64,000 bases of DNA, from the NCBI GenBank assembly GCA_036897445.1, contig JAYMTL010000074.1, positions 1 through 64,000 on the forward strand. Reading direction: 5' to 3'. The DNA is from Pelargonium tetragonum. Lineage: Eukaryota > Streptophyta > Magnoliopsida > Geraniales > Geraniaceae. The first letter of the stretch is position 1. Each line of letters begins with the position of its first letter. Below, piece by piece: positions 39,380-51,475 of this stretch. The notes under the pieces were generated by a model. It saw only the letters and a list, made by a program, of their open reading frames with translations. It did not search any database and was not told where the DNA came from. The position numbers were made by a program, and so were the translations under genes.

Positions 39380-40225
39380 ACCTAAACTGCCTCTTGACTT
39401 ACCTCTTATCTACCATAACTTTCTACAACGCTGTAACCCCCGCTTCTAAATCATACCTATTCTTCCAGCCTGTATCTTACCCTTCGTACCTAACTTCTTT
39501 AGAGCTGTTATATCCTTACTCTATATCTTAATCTTACTCTCAGAGCTGTAATCTTTCCTAAAACCTGTCTTACGGGGCTCTTAGGCCTTCCCTTTGTTGC
39601 CTATAAAAAATCTATTCAATTTTATAATATTGTATTTATTACATGGTATACACTACTTTGAGATTTCCTTTTTATGTTATTAGATCCACCCTTGGTCAAA
39701 GAATTCCTAATAGTCCCCTCAGCTTTGTTCCAATTCCTAGACTTCACTTACCTTGTCTTCCTATGAGCCCTAATTTTCTTATTTGTATTCCCTGCAATAT
39801 TCTCTATATGTATGTTTCTTATTCAGTATCTTACTCTTGACGATAGCCTTTTGGTTCCTGCCCTTATAATACCTTAGTCACTCTTCCTAGGTTAGTAAGT
39901 AGTCAAGGGCGCTTCTTATAACCTTTCTTATGAGTGAGTATACTCTTCTGCATTCATAACTGTCTTAGTCTTTAGCTTTAGAGAGCTATACCTGACCTGG
40001 TTTTTGTTAGAAGCTATAATGCCTGTACTGTACTTAGTTTTGTAAGAGAGAGACCCGTTTCTAGTGTCTTACTATTGCCGAGACTTCTTCTTGTTTATTG
40101 TAGCTCTCGTATTCTTGTTACTAGACTTCTATATTGGGTATTCTTATAGTGTACTTTAATAAGTTGTTAATATACATACTATTAGAGAATATGTAGTAGT
40201 TAGTTATTACTCGTGTTACAGTAGT
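39380..40225 (-). repeat. Long minus-strand purine-element cluster
   Basis: On the minus strand a TA-rich tract (40225-40120) is followed by purine-rich sequence in two blocks (40110-39950 and 39600-39380), with AAAAACCAGGT, GGTATAGCT, CTAAAGACTAAGACAG and AAGAAGTTAGGTACGAAGGG. The plus strand is correspondingly C/T-rich with short hydrophobic frames (for example 39643-39840), which are treated as by-products of composition. Confidence 0.48.
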
Positions 40226-41594
40226 GAATTCTATTAGTCTAATATTCCTCATTGCCCTTGCTAGTAGTATACAAGAAAGAACGTATATACACTCTAGGGA
40301 CACCCGCAACACCTATACTTTTCTTTCATATCTAACTCTAAATTCCTTTTTCTTTCGTAAGGATGTATCTACGGTTAAAGAGGTTTTCTCCGAATTAGGT
40401 TACTTAAGTATACTTTAAGGAAGGGCAAAGTTTCGAGAAGTTTGTAGGTTATTGCTGGGATCCATATGCATGGCTTTTTATACAAAGGTTTTTCTAACCC
40501 CCCGTAGGTATTGAAGTCAAATTTAAAAAGGAGTTTCGCGGCTAGAGAGGAATTGCAGACTAAGTCTAGCTAATAAGGCCCCAGTGTCAAGAGTAAGGAA
40601 GGGTATGCCAAATATAAAGGTCTATTCCTATTATGTCAAACTAACTAACAATAACTTAAGAAAGTTGTCAAACGAGGGTCTAAATCAGCTCTCTTTCCCC
40701 GGATAGAAGAAATCTTAGTCCTTGAAACCCCTATGAAAACAACTAAAGTCAATAGATAGTAAATTTGCGCAAGCAGCTTTTTAAAACAGAGTATGAAATA
40801 CTTCTGACTAAAGAAATCTTGCGATACTCATTTCATTTATTAAACTTAGATTCATTCAGATGCCTTCAAACAGGCCCTTTTGTTTTATTAGGGGTTTTCC
40901 CAGGGATATCCAAAAGTAAGAAGAGGGTTAGAATTATTCACTTAATAGAAAGTTTTTCCTAAGTTATGAAAGGATTCCTTGATCTCGGAAATCCCTTACA
41001 GAAAGATGGTAAAAAGCACAGCGAATTCGTTCTCAACTATCTCCTTAGTAAAAACCTAAAATTCTACACCCTTGACTTCTTTTTCATTTTCGACTAAAAT
41101 CAAATACGAATCCGACTCTTAGATAATCTTTCCCATAATTTGAGTATAGAATCTTTTACTTAAGGGGCCGGGATAGCTTCAAATATCCGTCTATATAAGT
41201 TTGGTTTAGTATTTATATGAGCAATTCTGTAAACAGAAGTTTACTTCCTTAAATAAGTTGAATAGTCAATCTAAAGAAAAAATCCTATATTTCCTCTCCT
41301 CTCTTCTTAGTTAGGCTAACCCATCTCGGCGTTTTCTCCTATAGGTTTTCTTTCCGGCTAAGTACTCTCTCGATAAATTATTCTACGTGACGTGGATGCT
41401 TGTTTTAAAATAAAACTGTTTAAAAGGGAAGGGTTTCCTTTATCTCAAATTCAACATGGAAACCCCTAGCCAGTAAAGATTTATAACTCCGCCAAAAATT
41501 CAGTTACCAAGGTGTATCCCATTCTAATAAAGTTAGAGTCAAAGCAAAAATAAGAAAAGAATCCGTTTTTTAATCCCTTTACTCTTAGGGAGAG

Positions 41595-41602
41595 CCCCGG
41601 GG
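41595..41602. repeat. GC palindrome CCCCGGGG
   Basis: Eight-base perfect GC palindrome within GAGAGCCCCGGGGAAG. Confidence 0.4.
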
Positions 41603-42361
41603 AAGTTGGCAAGACGAGAATTTTAAGCAAAAAGGAATTCAGAGTAAGTTCTGCAGATATTAAGACCTTGCAAAAGACTTTTATCAGGCTGGGGCAACCA
41701 CAAAAACTTTAGGAAGCACTCCTTTTCAGCGGATCCTGCGTATTTCACGTACTAACACATTAATACTAGACAAGTCTGTAACCTTCGTGGAAATCGTAAG
41801 ATTTTTATGGCATTCACAACGGGGAGCCCCGCTTTTGCAGCCTTATTCGAATAAGTTCTTTTTTATAAACCTGAGCGTACTTACTTCCTGCAGTAACACA
41901 ACCATTCTCAGTTTACAATTTAAAGGTTACTCATATCTCTAATATCTACGGGATTGCCGGAGCTACTAACTTAGGAAGAAGCCCTTGGTATAACTTTTCC
42001 TTTATTGGAAACAGTTATGAATTTTAGCCACATATGAGTTTCAGAAGTTCTTTGCAGCTCTTAAAACAAAAAGTAAAGCACAGTAAGTCCATTCCAGAGG
42101 TATCAGTTATATTGAGCTCTTGGGCCGGAAATGCGATACTTAGATAGGGGCGCTTTTGAGAACCTGTTAAGTAATAAAAAAATAACAACCTAAGGATATT
42201 TCTTTTAAGACCAAGGCTGCTTTAAAATTTTTATAGTAACCTATTTAATCCTTGTCCGGAAATAAACCTGAATTTAGGACATGGCAAAGACCTCCGAAAA
42301 GTAGGGCCCGTTTTCTAGTTTTTCTAGTAAAGAATGATGAAGTAAATACTTAGAAAAGTTA

Positions 42362-42375
42362 GGTAATGCAATTAA
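42362..42375 (-). promoter_or_regulatory. Conserved motif, copy 5 (TTAATTGCATTACC)
   Basis: Minus-strand CTTAATTGCATTACCT, with G in place of A at the variable position. No RNA gene was recognised in the 70 bases on its 5' side. Confidence 0.65.
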
Positions 42376-44817
42376 GTTCTTTTGCTTCTCATAGGATAAA
42401 CAAGTTTTTAGCTAAGTATTAAGGCCCGCAAAGGTTTGCTATTCCTTCTTTTTCCTTATCTTATATGGTCCCAATTAAGCTCGCGAAGTATCCTACTAAA
42501 TTCATTTTTTAGTAATAGAATGATAGTTTCTGAACTCCTATAATAGCTTGTAAAAGCAAAAATTTACATACGGTAAATTGACAAAAAAGTGGCACATGAG
42601 ACGTACTTAACTTGGATTAAAGCCCGCGATATAAAGGACATACAGAAGTCAATTAAACGGATACTTCAAAAAAACCACTGCGTCTAGATTAGACCCTTTA
42701 AAGTAGCCCTAAATAAAGATTTTTGTTATTAAGTGCCCTTATATAGCTTCAGGGGGAGCTCGAGCGAACAAAAAGAAAAACAAAGGGCATGCTCCTACTG
42801 CACTCTATAGGTGACCCTGGACTCTTTCTTAAATTTGCGGGTTTCCTCTCACTTATATAAGTTTGGTCGAGGGATATAAAAACCCACTAAAGAACTAGGG
42901 GGTCTATACTACATCTAAACGCATCTTTAGCTATTTTATCACCCCCGTATATTTAACGATAAAAGTCTTTACAGCGCTTATCTCAAAGTAAAGCCTTCCT
43001 CACTAATTAGGAGATACAAAATGTAAACCACAGAAATCTCTACGATAAAAGTTCTTTTATCGAGTAAAATAATAAGTTCTAATTTTTATTAGGTTCCTTC
43101 TGTAAACTGTAAAGTATCCAAGAATTGCGGGCCTAACCTAAAGGCAGAGGAGGAGGCTCTAAAACAATCTTGCCAAACCCCTCGTATTAGCCTGCGTAAG
43201 AGAAAAACGAAAGCGTATCTCAAAGAGAACCTAGACGAGGTATAAAAAAGCATCTAGATTTTACTAGATTTTGTTGTACCTGAACCTTTAGTTTAACTTG
43301 GACTTAAAAGGTTTCGCTCCTACTGATTTTATCCTTATCAGGCCCTAGCTTGATAGGGTATTACTTTCTTTAAAAGCACTTGCTATACTATATAATATAA
43401 TAGGAGAATAAAGTCTTCACTCTACGGAATTAGAGTCTGTGACATTGGATTGGGTTGCCTTGACAGCTCTAAGATTATAGGATTCTTCGACTTTTTTTAC
43501 AAAGACCTACCATTTATAAATGTTGCAGGTTCAAAGATTAAGATCCACTGAAACTGAATAAAATGGAATTTCATTTAATGTATCCTCTAACTCCTTTTTT
43601 CTGGTACGAAAAACACCTAGTTTACTGGTTTATAAGCCGTTTAATATAGATGGCATAAAGGATTTCATTTCCTATTCTAAAAGACCCGTGAGGTACTTTT
43701 TCGAGTAATTTATTCACTATTCTTAATCTTAGAATAACCTATCCTGCTTTTTAATCTTTGTTAATTTACTAGCCATCTCTCCTTTGCATTGAAGTAACTA
43801 ACTGAGTGTAGGAACACTGCGGAGCTCTTTTGTGTTAAACTTTATTTTGACCTTAACGTCAAAGTCTAAAAGAGAGGATCCCATATCTAGCTTGTGGGTA
43901 GGACTGTGGGCGCCTTACATTGTGTTCTTGCCTATATTCGTATTATTCTTTGATTAATTTAGTAAAAAAGTTAGGGGCTCCTTAGAAATTATGTTCCCTC
44001 TCTCTAGTAAGAAGTTCCCTTTCTGTTCTCCTGCCTCTTTGTTTTTGTATTAGGTATTGATTTTATTACATAGAAGTCTATAAGTTCTAAAAAAGAAATA
44101 AAAGAACTGCTTTTTTTCGAAATTCTTTATTGTATTGTAAAACTCGATTCGAGAGCATGAAGAAAGAAGTGCGGGTTCAAACCTTAGAGTCACGAGGATT
44201 TACCCTTAATCTGTCGCGGGAGGCTAGCGTTATCTAAAAGGAGCTCCTTAACCAGAAAGCTGAAGGGCCTACAAAGTTTCATTTTATTAACATCTCAAGA
44301 GCTTTTCCCAGAGTAAAGACTTTATCAAGTATTCCGAATGAATATAGTGAGCAGTTTTTCTGTTTCCAAATAGAAGGGAATCATAAGCAAACTTATAAAT
44401 TTTGTAAAATTTAAAGAAGGCGTTAAAGCTTTAATTAAGTAAGAATGTATAATCTTGCTATTGGTATACCAGAATTATGGGAAACATACCAAATAGGTAA
44501 AAACAAAAATTTAGAGTCTCTTACATAGCTATCAAATAGCAGCTATAAAAGCATAGGAAAAGTCTAAATTAATTAGAAACCGCCGCCCCTTTTTAATACG
44601 CTAAAACGTGACCTAGGATGACTTTTTTGAAATTTCAAGGTATTTTTAGGTATATTATTAAGAACCCACTTATTACTAGATGACCCCTATACAAGTTTTT
44701 ATACATGAAAGTAAACAATAAAGGTATACAATTGACATATTCGTTATTCAAGACTCTTTTTATCCTACTTCTAAGACCTTATGAACCTTAGATGGAAAGC
44801 CAGACTCTGCAGTAAAA

Positions 44818-44829
44818 GGGGGGATCCCC
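44818..44829. repeat. GC palindrome GGGGGGATCCCC
   Basis: Perfect GGGGATCCCC core (44820-44829) preceded by AAAA and followed by AAAATTTT. One of about twenty GGATCC-centred sites in the window. Confidence 0.5.
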
Positions 44830-46437
44830 AAAATTTTAGTTGGTTAAATCCCTCTATTTTAATTCATAATAAAGGACTCTATAAATTAGTCAGTCACATT
44901 ACGTCCGTTGTAACTCTACCCCTATAACACTAAAATCTTGAATCGGAAGCTCCTTTATAGAATTAGAAGGTATTCAATTACTTATTTATCGGGAATTAAA
45001 AAAGTGCCTTATTAATTTATACCCCCTATTAACAGGAGTTAAAAGACATAGAGTTTAAACCCGGGAATCTTAAATAACTACTGAAGCGTTCAACTAAAGT
45101 TCATTAAAGCGTAACTACGTTAATGGCTAAAAGTAATTTCTAAATATGCTCAGGATATTTTGTTTTTAAATAAAAAGGGGAAAAAGAAAGATACAAAGCT
45201 TGACTTACACCGGGCCTTACTTGAGTAGTCTTAGTTGTTTAAGGTTACTCCTGCTATGCCTTTATCGTTAATGAGCATAGAAGCCTAGAGAAGAGAGTCC
45301 TATTTTTGGAACTTTAGTAAGGCATTTCCGAGGCTTGCAATTATCCTACTTTTTCCGTTGCAAGAGTCCTTAACAAGTAGATATGAATATCTACCTATAA
45401 AGCATTTTTAATTCAACAGAAAAAAGGGTTTTCATAGCATACCTGGGTTGAATCAATTTATCTTAAGTCATTCTATTTTTCTATAGGAAGACATCACTAA
45501 AACTAAAAAGGGCGGGAGAGCAGAAAAACTCGTGGTGATACATAAAAATCTAGACTTGTAGAGGGATTGCTTTATCAAAGTAAGCTTTCCTTGAAAAAGG
45601 GACCCATTTGGCTTATGTAATTGCACTAACAAAAAAAAGATGTGGAAAGTGAGGACTTTTTAGGTAGAACAAGAATCAGGAAGGACTTAATCATAGATTA
45701 GCAAGCACTTTTTAGAATTCCTCTGAGATTGGTAGTCAATTAAATGGGATTCTTTGGATTTACTAACTTATATTACACCAGCCCGATTTGCTTTTAAGAA
45801 TAGAATGGATAAGAGAAGTTTTGAGTTCGCGCGTTTTGAGATCGAGCCTTTACGGAGCTAGTTTCGAGGAGGAAATTTGCTAAACTGCTATTCAAGATGC
45901 CAGTTAACGATTCTAGTTTTGTGGAATTCTTCTATATCTAATACGGAGGAGTTTGTTTCTTTTTCCACCGGGTTATTCCCGTTAGTATAGAAAAACCCTT
46001 TTGATGGATTATTATGGATTATTAAGGATTGATATTAATTAGTAAAAATCCTAATTGCAACTTGGTAACCCATTTCTGGAGAGTTCTCAGAAGATAAGAA
46101 ACTCATTTAATCCTTTGGCAAGGAAAAGGGTCCTACAATTAGAACTCATGGTATAGCCGAGTTTTAGATCTATAAAAGGGCTTGTGTTGCAGCTTAAAAT
46201 CCTCTCTCTAATTTCTAACGAGGGATTCAGGACTCAAAACTCGAGTTGAATCTATGCTTTTTTGTTAACAGCTAGGGGTTTCTATTGAAAGAAGTTGCAA
46301 TCTTTTCAATCAGGATACTGTTTACTATCAATTCCATTGTAGGTTTAGTAAGCAGCTTAACTTGAGTGCAGAGTAGATCTTAGAATCTCGCAAAAAATGA
46401 GACTTAGTATACTAGAATGAAGTAAACAAATGCTAGA

Positions 46438-46451
46438 CCCGGGGCCCCCGG
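46438..46451. repeat. GC-only islet
   Basis: Fourteen consecutive G/C bases, CCCGGGGCCCCCGG, nearly palindromic, in AT-rich surroundings. It is reminiscent of the GC clusters of some mitochondrial genomes, but no relation is shown. Confidence 0.55.
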
Positions 46452-47336
46452 ATATGTACAGCTCGCTTAAGGGTTGTAGCAAGTCTTACTAGGATAAAGT
46501 CAGTGCTTAGTCATTCTCACAGGGTACCTTTCACTTTCGATTCAGATAAAATTCCTAGAAAGGGAGAGCGTAGTTTATCCTCTTTCATATATTATATACC
46601 TTTCCAACTTGGTTTTTTATATCTGTAAAGCTAGCAGTGGATTCGGAAGATGCCTGAAATTAGAAACCTGATTAGCTGCCCTTATATACTTGGAGTACCT
46701 TTCGTCAGTTCTAAACAAAAGAAACGTGGGCCTATATACAAGACCGTAGGCCCGGCTCTCTAACCCATTTAACATGAAGACTTAAAGTAAAGTTGACTGA
46801 GTAGCTTTTTGTATAGTGTGATCTTCTATTTATTAAGGTCTCTCCTTTTAGGAATTTCTCTAGCTAAAGCTTGCCTAAATTCTGATATTCCTTAAGAGTC
46901 AGTCGTTATTTCCAATTGTAAATCCCAGATAAAAGAGAGAATTCTTGAGATGAGTCCTTTTCTTTTTTTAACAAGTCTCAACTAAGTAGTAAAATCCTTG
47001 CCCGTTTTCCTAAGAAGGATTTATATAAGCTAGCAAACTCAACTCAGCAACGGCACCAAAGGAGGGGATCAGGTTCTTCTAAAGTTATGAATTACTTCAT
47101 TGCTCGGAGCTTTAAAAAAGCTAACAAAAGTGAATATTCACATCTTACCTGCCTTTCAGAGGCCAGAATGAGAAGAAAAGCACATTTAAAAGATCTAGAA
47201 ACTCGTGGGGCTCAACGGGATACCTTCTACTTTATGTTAAACTAGAAAAAGGATGGCTAAAGGGTTTTTTATTAGTATACCTCCCTGCTCCTATTGAAAG
47301 AAATGCCCAAGTAAGAACGAAAGGGGTGAACTTCGG

Positions 47337-47368
47337 ATCAACCCTAAACGAGACGGGGCAGTTGATCT
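47337..47368 (+). other. 7-bp-stem hairpin with inner CC/GG
   Basis: GATCAAC (47337-47343) pairs with GTTGATC (47362-47368) around an 18-nt loop that can form a further CC/GG step. The surrounding 60 bases are richer in G+C than the background. No RNA family was recognised. Confidence 0.4.
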
Positions 47369-49487
47369 AAGACAGCTTGGCTAAGGAGTCAAAGATAGAG
47401 CTATTCATGGCTTTTGCTTTCAATGGACGCCCCTCTATGCGAAATTCCTCGGGTCTTTCTTCTTTCTTTCTTTACTATCTCGATTTCAATTGAGTATTAG
47501 TCATTTGTAATATACTACACTCTTGCTCTTGGTATGCTATGCTCCTGTAGTTATCAGACTTGCGTTGAATGCTATGCTGTATGCCCAATAAAAGTTCTAA
47601 TTATAGCATTGTCAAATTTCCAATATTAATATTAAAGGCAAGGGCTTTCTCTATAAAGAAGTAGATGGCATTTAGCTATTCTAGTTGGGTTGACTACGGG
47701 TAGAGTCGGATATTTTAAGGTATATTCTCGATTGCATGCTATGTAATTAAGTTAAAAAGCTTTTTGAATAAAGTTACTATGCCTTGATTAATTGTGTAAA
47801 CTGTTTAGTGGATATTACAACGAAACTCCTAAGAACTAAGAAAGGATACCCCTCACAGAGTAGAAAATCCCTGCTAACTACTCTACATCAGACTGCAAAT
47901 GCACCCTATATTAAGTAAGATAAGAGGGGCTCTCTATCTTTGTTAGCTTTGTTAGAGTCTAAGATTTGTAGATAGAAGCGGTAAATAGAGTCCGGGACTT
48001 GTAATACACGAGGTAATCATGAATGCGACTTCTTTTTTGGAATCATTAGCTTTAAAGTTTACCTTAGAACCTGCCTGATAGAATTTTTTTTTAGAATAAA
48101 ATTTCTTAATAATGCATGAAATTTAAGATAGTATATCCGTGAATGGGCATTTGTGTTTTAGCTCGCGAGAAAGGCCATAGAATCCTTCTTAATAAAAATT
48201 CATTCTTAGGTTAGGTATCCCTTTGTAACCTACAAAAGACTTCAAAATTATAGCTTATTTATTTACGATCCTGGAACTTAAAGTGAAGTTAATCAGAATG
48301 AAAATCTTTTCCTCTATTATTAATTTAGACTTTTTATTTTAGCAGGAGCTTCTTTATTAACAGAAATTTCTTTGCCAAGGCTTTTTCAGAAATCCGAGAT
48401 ATAAATTAGAAAGTGAGCAACACACGTACATCTTGCGGCTAGAGGCTCCCCTAAAATTTAGATTGTTCTGTAGTTTTTGTTTTTTACTCCCATGGCACTC
48501 CTCAGAAAGAATCCCTTAATATATTTTGCACGCTGTATATGGGTTCCTTCTTCACTAAAAACCTCTTGGTATTAAAAAAGTATAGGACAGTATAAAAGGA
48601 TCCCCGTATGTTCATATGAGTCGTCTAGAATTAGCCAGCCCTAAAAATTTTATAATATATAAAGAATCGACCATTATATGCGAATTTTGCCTAGCCTAAT
48701 AAGCTACCCAGTTAATTCAATAGCGATTGCTTTCCAAACTCATTCCATTTTAATACAAAGTCAAGTTTTTGAAGGAAAAAGAATAGCCTCTAGGGTAGGA
48801 AGTCCCCACGAGATACTCTAGATAGTTGAAACTTTCAAATTTTTTGTTGGTTTAGGAGCTTTTGGTTTATACTCATACGAATTTGATATTCCATTAGAGT
48901 TTTTCTTGGATTGCTTGTAGCAGAAGTTTGACCTAATAACTAATAAAATAAGGGGTGCTCTCTATAGCCTTATCCTGGGATATATGAACTTTCTGTCTGG
49001 GCCCTATACTTTTCTCTTTTATAACCTGCTTTAAAAGGAAACCTTTCATTTTTCAAGTCAAGCAAGATAAAACTGTAAGTAAACTTTTTGGATTTCAAGA
49101 TTTCAAGAAGGATTTAACAAAAACCAACACAGGGATAACCCCTTTGCCGAGGCACCGCTACCTCACTTACCAGGATACTGCCTCTTTCTCTTAATCCAAG
49201 AACTACGCTTTTATGAAACAAAAAAGCCATAAGCAATTTCTTTCTAGGTTCTTTTTGTGTTTTGGCCTTTTTCATCAAGTTCAAATTAATTTGAACTATT
49301 CAGAATAAACCCTAACTTGCTAAATTAAAGAAATTATCCTGAAAGTCTTTGTCTTCCGGGGTGACTTCAAAAACTTAAAGAGTGCACATCCCTTAAAGCA
49401 TTCAAAATAAGGGTATTGGGGATTCCTATAAATTTGTTATTCTTTAGCTTGTCAAAGTTATTAGACGAGTTGCACTGAATTTAAACA

Positions 49488-49501
49488 GGTAATGTAATTA
49501 A
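49488..49501 (-). promoter_or_regulatory. Conserved motif, copy 6
   Basis: Exact TTAATTACATTACC followed by TG on the minus strand. The 5' side holds a GC-richer patch (GCCGCCTCCCC within about 30 nt) but no recognised gene. Confidence 0.68.
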
Positions 49502-51099
49502 GGTATTCCTTATTTAGGGGAGGCGGCAGGAAAAGTTTGCATGCATTTAAAGTCCGTCTTGTCTCTTTATTCGGAAAAAATAGGGAACTCTATTAACTCT
49601 GTATTTCTTCGTTCTTATAACTAAAACAACTATGCACTTAGCTTAAGGAGAACTCTTTCCCACTTATTCTTTATTTACACTACTCTATGAAATTGATAGC
49701 AATCCTGCCCTTACAAAACCTGTATAAGGTATAAGAGCCAAGCTACAACTACAAATTTATTTACTTATTGTAAAGCCCCGGTAGGGAGCCTTTTTTTATT
49801 CTTTAATTGCCTTTTTATCTACCTTTAGTTTCTGCCTTTAACTTACTTTCACGAGTCCCTAACTTTATCTTGGCATATTACTTCTTATATATATGCGGTG
49901 CACCACGCCTTAGCATCTTATTTTGGTTTATGGAGCTTATAGAGTCTGCCCTACATTATAGAACCTGTTTCATTCATAAGTAAAATACAAAGATTTTAGC
50001 TCCGCCGACTAATAAGGTAACCCCTACGGACTTGTAAAATAAAAAATCTAGCCTGGCTTCTCACCTTGCTATTAAAAGTTCTTTATAAAACCTTATCTGA
50101 ACCTATAACTTTCCTACTTCCTACTACTGTGTTATCTTATAATTAAAGCTTACCCTGAAAACTTTAGAGTCATAATATGTACCCAGATGGAGTCACTCAA
50201 TATCATTTGCTTCTTTAAAGGTGGGAGGTACTATAGCAAAAATAAGAAAAAACTAAAAAGGGTAGAATATTTATAAATGAGTACTTGATATAAACCGGGA
50301 GTCCTTTTTATTCTAAAATTAGACAGGAGCCCCTATAAATGAAATGAAAATGGATTTGGCTGCAATCGAGCATTCCTAAAAAAATGTTTTAAGATGGAGC
50401 TTGCTGGCATAACTAGTAATCCTTATATCTTATACATAAAAGGGGTTCCTCCTTGTTAAAATAGCCCCAAAACCACTTGGAAATAGTCAATTTTTTATTC
50501 CACTCCAAGATAAACTACATTATAATTATAGATTTTGAGCAACTCTGCGTATAGTTAAATTAGAGTTTTTGTACGCAATGCTTTTTTTAGGAGTAAGAAA
50601 TATTTACCGTTTAAGATAGAGTGCCCTTGAGCTTTCAGTTAAATAGGACTGTCCAGGGAGTCTAAAATGAAGAGGGCAGTTAGTAAATTCTATGGAGTGC
50701 CTATGCCTTGCTTACTCCTTTGCACCTATAATCCAGAAATGGGAATGAAATTCGTAAAAACTCGGGAAAGATTTTCTAACCTATATTTCGGAATTTAAGA
50801 ATTAAAGTAAAAAGGCGAACATTTCGAAAGTTAGTTTTCCTTCGGGTAAAGGCTAAAGACATAAAACTGAGTGCAAAAGACTTTTAAATGCCTGACACTC
50901 TCACAACACGCGGACCCCTATCTGCAGCATCTCATACCTTGTTGACTAACCTTTGGGATTTAATGTATAAAGGAGAAAGTACTCGCCTAATGAACTAGGA
51001 AACATAGCTATCTGTTAAATAAAAGAATTTTACCTGGAGTTTAGTATCTATTTGTACGAGATAGTTCTAATTGTATTACGGATGACCCCCTGTCCCTTC

Positions 51100-51475
51100 T
51101 TGTTGTAAAGATAGCTATTCTTGTTAGAGTCTTTTTGTAGCCTGTACTTACTAATAGGATTTGGTCCTGTTAGGAGTGATTATAGTCTTGTGAGGATTCT
51201 TAGTTGTCAGTTCCTTTTTCCTCAGTCTTTCTTCCCAATTTGTACTGGTTTTTACTGGTTAGAGTTATTCCAAAGCACTTTCATTATCTTTATTAGTCAC
51301 TATTTATCGTGGATACTTAGAGTAAGGCAGTACAGGGAAGACCTAGCTATCAAGAACAAGAAGACTAAGCTAATACAGAGTATAGGTACGAAGGCAGGTA
51401 ATACAACTAATACAAGGAAAGGGTATTATGAATTATGAGACTTATTAAGATTAGTACAATACATGAGGAATAAGG
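51100..51475. repeat. Head-to-head pyrimidine/purine pair
   Basis: 51100-51300 is T/C-rich and 51300-51475 is purine-rich with AGAACAAGAAGACTAAGC and ACAGAGTATAGGTACGAAGG, both family words. The segment is either two element halves in opposite orientation or one element with an inverted end. A 105-codon frame (51121-51438) spans the junction and changes from hydrophobic to lysine/threonine-rich exactly there, which argues that it follows composition and does not represent a single protein. Confidence 0.42.

Larger units (their letters stand above)
40226..51099. other. No gene seen; two motif copies and GC islets
   Basis: Nearly 11 kb with no open frame above 65 codons. It holds motif copies 5 and 6, the hairpin at 47337 and the GC islets at 41595, 44818 and 46438. 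A patch of weak T/C bias at 49800-50110 may be an old minus-strand purine element. A tetranucleotide-like CTTT run lies near 47456-47475. Confidence 0.5.

Noticed and set aside
49131-49165. CAGGGATAAC as in the peptidyl-transferase region of large-subunit rRNA
   Set aside because: Ten matching bases only. The strongly conserved continuation (AGGCTGAT) is missing.
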